DNA from: SB25 sp029560875
Lineage (GTDB): Bacteria; Bacteroidota; Bacteroidia; Bacteroidales; Tenuifilaceae
DNA length: 64,000 bases
Direction of reading: 5' to 3'
Assembly: GCA_035388225.1 (NCBI GenBank)
Contig: DAOOPM010000004.1
Span: 1 to 64,000 of the forward strand
In this document: positions 60,699 through 64,000 of the stretch, one piece after another
Layout of the letters: each line of letters begins with the position of its first letter
Numbering within the stretch: position 1 is the first letter of the stretch
Notes under the pieces: generated by a model
What the model saw: only the letters and a program-made list of their open reading frames with translations
The model's database searches: none
Told to the model about the DNA's origin: nothing
Translations under genes and position numbers: made by a program

Positions 60699-61220
60699 AT
60701 GGAACAGGAAAAAACTTCAAAAATTAACTCATATCTCACTTTTAAACTTGGTGACGAGGAGTTTGCAGCCCACGTTGGAAAGGTGCTTAATATTTTAGAA
60801 ATGACTAAAATTACCACAGTGCCCAAGGCTCCAGATTATCTAAAGGGGGTTATTAACCTTAGAGGTGCTGTACTTCCAGTAATAGATGCGCGAATTAAGT
60901 TCGGCATGCCAGAAGCGGAGTACACCACTAACACTTGTATTATTGTGTTGGATATTGATTTGGATGGCGATTCTGTTCACGTTGGTGCTATTGTAGATTC
61001 CGTTCAGGCTGTGCTTGAAATAGACAATAACCAAATTATGCCTTTGCCAACCTTAGGTAGCCGCTATAAATCAGAATTTATTATTGGAATGGCTAAAATT
61101 GATGAAAAGTTCATCATCATTCTCAATATGGATGCGGTATTCTCCATTGACGAAATTACCAACTTAAAGGTTAATGCAGAGATGAATGCTGATAATGTAA
61201 ATGTTGAAAAGATTGATTAA
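60699..61220 (+). CDS. cheW: Chemotaxis adaptor CheW
   Basis: A 173-residue SH3-like adaptor coupling CheA to receptors. It has the strand Y-L-T-F-K-L-G-D-E-E-F-A, V-P-K-A-P-D-Y-L-K-G-V-I-N-L-R-G with the conserved Arg, and V-D-S-V-Q-A-V-L. Length fits CheW. A plausible ribosome-binding sequence, AGGAGG, precedes it, which is uncommon in this phylum. Confidence 0.95.
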   Translation: MEQEKTSKINSYLTFKLGDEEFAAHVGKVLNILEMTKITTVPKAPDYLKGVINLRGAVLPVIDARIKFGMPEAEYTTNTCIIVLDIDLDGDSVHVGAIVDSVQAVLEIDNNQIMPLPTLGSRYKSEFIIGMAKIDEKFIIILNMDAVFSIDEITNLKVNAEMNADNVNVEKID

Positions 61221-61243
61221 CTCATATTAAACCAAAGCCATAT

Positions 61244-62098
61244 ATGGCAGGCGCAGATTTGAGCGATTTTTATAGGGTGCAGTTAAGCGAAGAGGAGTTC
61301 AAAAAATTAAGCTCATTTATTTACAAGGAAAGCGGCATTAGGCTTCCTGATGTTAAAAAGGTTATGCTGCAGTGTAGGTTGCAGAAGAGGCTTCGTGATT
61401 TGAACCTACATACATTCAAGGAGTACTGCGACTACCTGTTTAGCAGGGAGGGTGCCGATAGTGAAATAATTCACATGCTTGATGTTGTTAGCACCAATAA
61501 AACAGATTTTTTTAGGGAGCCAACTCACTTCGATTTTTTAACTGAAAAAATTCTGCCCGATTTCTATCAATCGAGCAAAGGAAAGCAGTTTAAGGTTTGG
61601 AGTGCTGGATGCTCAAGCGGAGAAGAGCCTTATACCTTATCAATTGTACTTTCCGAGTTCGCTGAAAAAAATCTTGGTTTCGACTTTGGAATTTGGGCTA
61701 CCGATTTATCTACACGCATTTTGCAAGCTGCTATGAACGCTGTTTATAAGGAGGACAGGGTGGAGATTGTTCCCTTGACACTGAAGAAAAAGTACATGTT
61801 AAAGAGTAAGGATAGGGCAAATCCAACAGTAAAAATGGCTCCTAATATTCGGAATAAGGTGCGTTTTGGCAGGTTGAACTTTATGGACGACCATTACTCT
61901 ATATCAGAAACCTTCGATGTTATTTTTTGCCGTAATGTTTTAATCTATTTCGATAGGGATACTCAGGAACAGGTAATAAATAAACTTTGTACAAAGTTAA
62001 AGCCTGAGGGGTATTTAATTCTGGGGCATTCCGAATCAATTCTTAACATGAAACTACCCTTAAAGCAAATAAAACCAACAATATATATTCGCTTATAG
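61244..62098 (+). CDS. cheR: Chemoreceptor glutamate methyltransferase CheR
   Basis: A 284-residue SAM-dependent methyltransferase. The N-terminal CheR all-helical domain includes S-T-N-K-T-D-F-F-R-E. The Rossmann domain has A-G-C-S-S-G-E-E-P-Y-T-L, the SAM motif, and V-I-F-C-R-N-V-L-I-Y-F-D. It would methylate glutamates of an MCP; none is encoded in the window, so the receptor must be elsewhere or be an unusual soluble one. Confidence 0.96.
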   Translation: MAGADLSDFYRVQLSEEEFKKLSSFIYKESGIRLPDVKKVMLQCRLQKRLRDLNLHTFKEYCDYLFSREGADSEIIHMLDVVSTNKTDFFREPTHFDFLTEKILPDFYQSSKGKQFKVWSAGCSSGEEPYTLSIVLSEFAEKNLGFDFGIWATDLSTRILQAAMNAVYKEDRVEIVPLTLKKKYMLKSKDRANPTVKMAPNIRNKVRFGRLNFMDDHYSISETFDVIFCRNVLIYFDRDTQEQVINKLCTKLKPEGYLILGHSESILNMKLPLKQIKPTIYIRL

Positions 62099-62125
62099 GA
62101 TTTTATCAACTTAATACATCGCATT

Positions 62126-63028
62126 ATGTCCGAACACCTAACCGACGATGAACTCATACAAGAACTTAAGCGAAGATTTGAGCAAAACAAGAAATCATTA
62201 AAGGAGCTTAAGGAGTTAAATAATGAGCTTAAGGTAGTTAATAAAAAGCTTGAGGAGTCCGAGGCTCTAAAAACCCACTTTATTTCAAATATTACCAATG
62301 AAATTATTAATCCTTTTACCTCTATTATAGGTCTTTCAAAGGCTATACTTTCAGTTGATAAGGAAAACTGGAAGAAAGTTATCTCGATGGTGGCCCTTAT
62401 TCATTCCGAGGCGTTTAATCTTGATTTTCAGTTACGGAATATTTTTGTGGCTGCAAAAATTGAGGCGGGCGATATATATCCTGAAATATTACGGGTTGAT
62501 GTTCAGAATTTACTCGAGAGTGTTATTGAATCGTTTAAGTTCGAGTTGAGAAAGAAGAAAATGAACATTCAATTCAACTTGAATGGAGACTCTGGCAACA
62601 ATCAATTGGCAACATTTAAAACTGATCCAGAGAAGTTGAAACTAATAATAGCTAATCTTTTAAGCAATGCAATTAATTTTAGTTTTGAGGGTGGTGTTAT
62701 TGAGATTGATGCGAGGATAAAGGACAGCGTACTTTCTATTAAAGTTCGTGACCATGGAATTGGAATATCTAAGGAGAATCAAAAAATAATATTCGACAGG
62801 TTTAAGAGGGTTGATTCGGGCATAAATTCACTTAATAGAGGGCACGGACTTGGCTTATCAATAAATAAGGCCATTATTGATATGCTCAATGGCTATATCG
62901 ATATTGAAAGTGAGTTGGGCAAAGGCGCTTGTTTTACAATAAACATCCCAGAATCCGAGGAGCCTATCGAAGGATTTGCAACTGATGCTAACGAGATGTT
63001 TTTCGATTCGGATTCGGAAGTTTTTTAA
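62126..63028 (+). CDS. Histidine-kinase-like protein lacking the phosphoacceptor histidine
   Basis: A 300-residue protein: N-terminal coiled coil (about 8-48), a HisKA-like dimerisation hairpin and a complete HATPase domain (N box L-L-S-N-A-I-N, G1 V-R-D-H-G-I-G-I, F box F-D-R-F, G2 G-H-G-L-G-L-S). In the H box, where other kinases read S-H-E-I-x-x-P, this one reads T-N-E-I-I-N-P, so Asn58 stands at the phosphorylated His. His51 is close by but does not align. It has no sensor or membrane part. It may act as a pseudokinase, or phosphorylate a separate Hpt protein in trans. It lies between cheR and cheD, which is not a standard position for a kinase. Confidence 0.75.
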   Translation: MSEHLTDDELIQELKRRFEQNKKSLKELKELNNELKVVNKKLEESEALKTHFISNITNEIINPFTSIIGLSKAILSVDKENWKKVISMVALIHSEAFNLDFQLRNIFVAAKIEAGDIYPEILRVDVQNLLESVIESFKFELRKKKMNIQFNLNGDSGNNQLATFKTDPEKLKLIIANLLSNAINFSFEGGVIEIDARIKDSVLSIKVRDHGIGISKENQKIIFDRFKRVDSGINSLNRGHGLGLSINKAIIDMLNGYIDIESELGKGACFTINIPESEEPIEGFATDANEMFFDSDSEVF

Positions 63029-63037
63029 TCAACATTA

Positions 63038-63517
63038 ATGGAAGAGTTAAAGCAACACTACTTATATCCTGCGGCTCTTTTCGCTGACAAGGAGCCTCAT
63101 GTGGTTAACACCATACTGGGATCGTGTGTTGCTGTTTGTTTGTACGATCCTAAAACAAAGCGTGGCGGAATAAACCATTATATGCTTCCGCTTTGGAACG
63201 GTCAAGGTTTGGCAAGTCCTAAGTATGGCAATATTGCCATTGAGCGTTTAATTGAGAGAATGATTGCGCTAGGTTCTTCAAAGGCGGATCTTCAGGCAAA
63301 AGTTTTTGGAGGGGGAGAGGTAATTGAAACAAACATTGCTAATTTTCAAATTGGAGATAGAAATATCAAAATTGCATTGGAACTACTTGGTGAACATAAA
63401 ATTCCAATTGTTGCAAAGAGCTTAGGTGGAAAATTAGGACGTAAAATTGAATTTTTAACTCATACCGGAGAGGTTCGCCAAAAATATATACAAAAGCAGC
63501 TTATTCAATCAAAGTAA
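63038..63517 (+). CDS. cheD: Chemoreceptor glutamine deamidase CheD
   Basis: A 159-residue deamidase/methylesterase of chemoreceptors. The catalytic Cys30 is in L-G-S-C-V-A-V and His47 in I-N-H-Y-M-L-P, the Cys-His pair of the family. It follows the pseudokinase gene by nine bases and precedes cheB by ten. The typical partner CheC is not encoded nearby. Confidence 0.95.
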   Translation: MEELKQHYLYPAALFADKEPHVVNTILGSCVAVCLYDPKTKRGGINHYMLPLWNGQGLASPKYGNIAIERLIERMIALGSSKADLQAKVFGGGEVIETNIANFQIGDRNIKIALELLGEHKIPIVAKSLGGKLGRKIEFLTHTGEVRQKYIQKQLIQSK

Positions 63518-63527
63518 ATGATTTGTT

Positions 63528-64000
63528 ATGGCAGGTAAAATAAAGGTTTTAGTAGTTGATGACTCTGCGTTGGTACGTCAAACCCTTTCGCAAATAATTT
63601 CGTCGGATCCATTGCTTGAGGTTATGGGAACTGCAGCAGATCCATATTTTGCTGCCCGAAAGATTGCAGAGGAGGTTCCCGATGTGATTACCCTCGATGT
63701 TGAAATGCCTCGCATGGATGGATTAACTTTTCTGCGCAAGATAATGTCGCAACATCCAATTCCTGTAATTGTAATTTCGAGTTTAACGGATAAGGCTACC
63801 GAAATGGGTATTCGTGCCCTTGAATATGGTGCTGTTGATATAATTACAAAGCCACAGCTTAATACCAAAAAATTTATTGAAGAATCCCAAATTAGGATTT
63901 GCGATGCAATTAGAGCTGCTGCAGGCTCAAAAATCACACGCCGTAAAATGGTCGATATTCCTGCAGTTGAGCCAAAACTATCCGCCGATGCAGTTATACC
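63528..64000 (+). CDS. cheB: Chemotaxis methylesterase CheB, 3' end outside window
   Basis: The start of a receiver-plus-methylesterase CheB. About 157 residues are visible: K-V-L-V-V-D-D-S-A-L-V-R-Q with the acidic pair, phosphorylation Asp in T-L-D-V-E-M-P-R-M-D-G, and the I-T-K-P segment. The catalytic methylesterase domain with Ser-His-Asp lies beyond the right edge. It removes methyl groups added by CheR when phosphorylated by CheA, closing the adaptation loop. Confidence 0.94.
   Translation, partial: MAGKIKVLVVDDSALVRQTLSQIISSDPLLEVMGTAADPYFAARKIAEEVPDVITLDVEMPRMDGLTFLRKIMSQHPIPVIVISSLTDKATEMGIRALEYGAVDIITKPQLNTKKFIEESQIRICDAIRAAAGSKITRRKMVDIPAVEPKLSADAVI

Overview
The window is a contiguous piece of a low-GC chromosome from the phylum Bacteroidota, most likely a Bacteroidales/Marinilabiliales-type environmental organism. 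The evidence is several lineage-typical genes (a long NusB, a PUR/DUF3276 protein, a DUF5606 protein, DUF1573 proteins, a TonB receptor with an N-terminal carboxypeptidase-like domain, a HU-like plus SPOR protein, HYC_CC_PP), several -7 promoter boxes of the Bacteroidota form TAnnTTTG, and little Shine-Dalgarno signal. I see no rRNA, tRNA, CRISPR array or prophage. The genus cannot be named from the sequence alone.

Layout. 1-4025 (minus): an RND multidrug efflux pump, with the membrane-fusion lipoprotein followed by the inner-membrane pump, which runs off the left edge. 4437-11460: a carotenoid locus. crtI-crtB run leftward. Divergently, a second CrtI-type desaturase, a CruF-type hydratase, a PlsC-type acyltransferase, a CruG/CrtQ-type glycosyltransferase and a TPR protein run rightward in a tightly coupled operon. 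This predicts a glycosylated, acylated xanthophyll. 11880-16331: a porin-like barrel, then a metal-handling group (two HMA proteins, a TonB receptor, a Cys/His-rich HYC_CC_PP protein). 16378-19154: ferrous iron uptake (FeoA-FeoB fusion and a 55-residue Cys-rich partner). 19312-31275: housekeeping (nusB-DUF1573-yajC-ybbR-coaE-djlA-like run, radical SAM enzyme, DUF5606, HAD phosphatase, C69 peptidase, double universal stress protein).

31771-47036: a surface-polysaccharide locus with polymerase and ligase-like membrane proteins, flippase, two glycosyltransferases, a PglC-type initiating transferase, a WbpM/PglF-type dehydratase and a Wzz-like protein. It also has an unusual three-gene block of amino-acid type enzymes (type III PLP decarboxylase, class IV aminotransferase, HpcH/HpaI aldolase). 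The right part of the locus is scarred by transposition: a 163-bp MITE-like element, a complete 867-bp GC-rich IS5-family element with a 3-bp target duplication, and a decayed ISXO2-type transposase tail. 47128-54318: YebC, a calcium-type P-ATPase, a PNPOx-fold protein, small hypotheticals, a DUF1287 protein, a YgjP-type metallopeptidase and a SPOR protein.

54475-64000: signalling and chemotaxis. A lone response regulator and a Crp/Fnr regulator face a long rightward operon: CheY, a large coiled-coil protein with a CheZ-like D-x3-Q motif, a STAS protein, CheY, CheA, CheW, CheR, a histidine-kinase-like protein lacking the phosphoacceptor histidine, CheD and CheB (cut by the right edge). No membrane chemoreceptor is encoded in the window.

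Three copies of a ~185-bp intergenic element built from three successive palindromes (near 4.2, 11.5 and 20.7 kb) are the most distinctive unexplained non-coding structure. The most unusual coding material is the chemotaxis operon and the amino-acid enzyme block in the polysaccharide locus.
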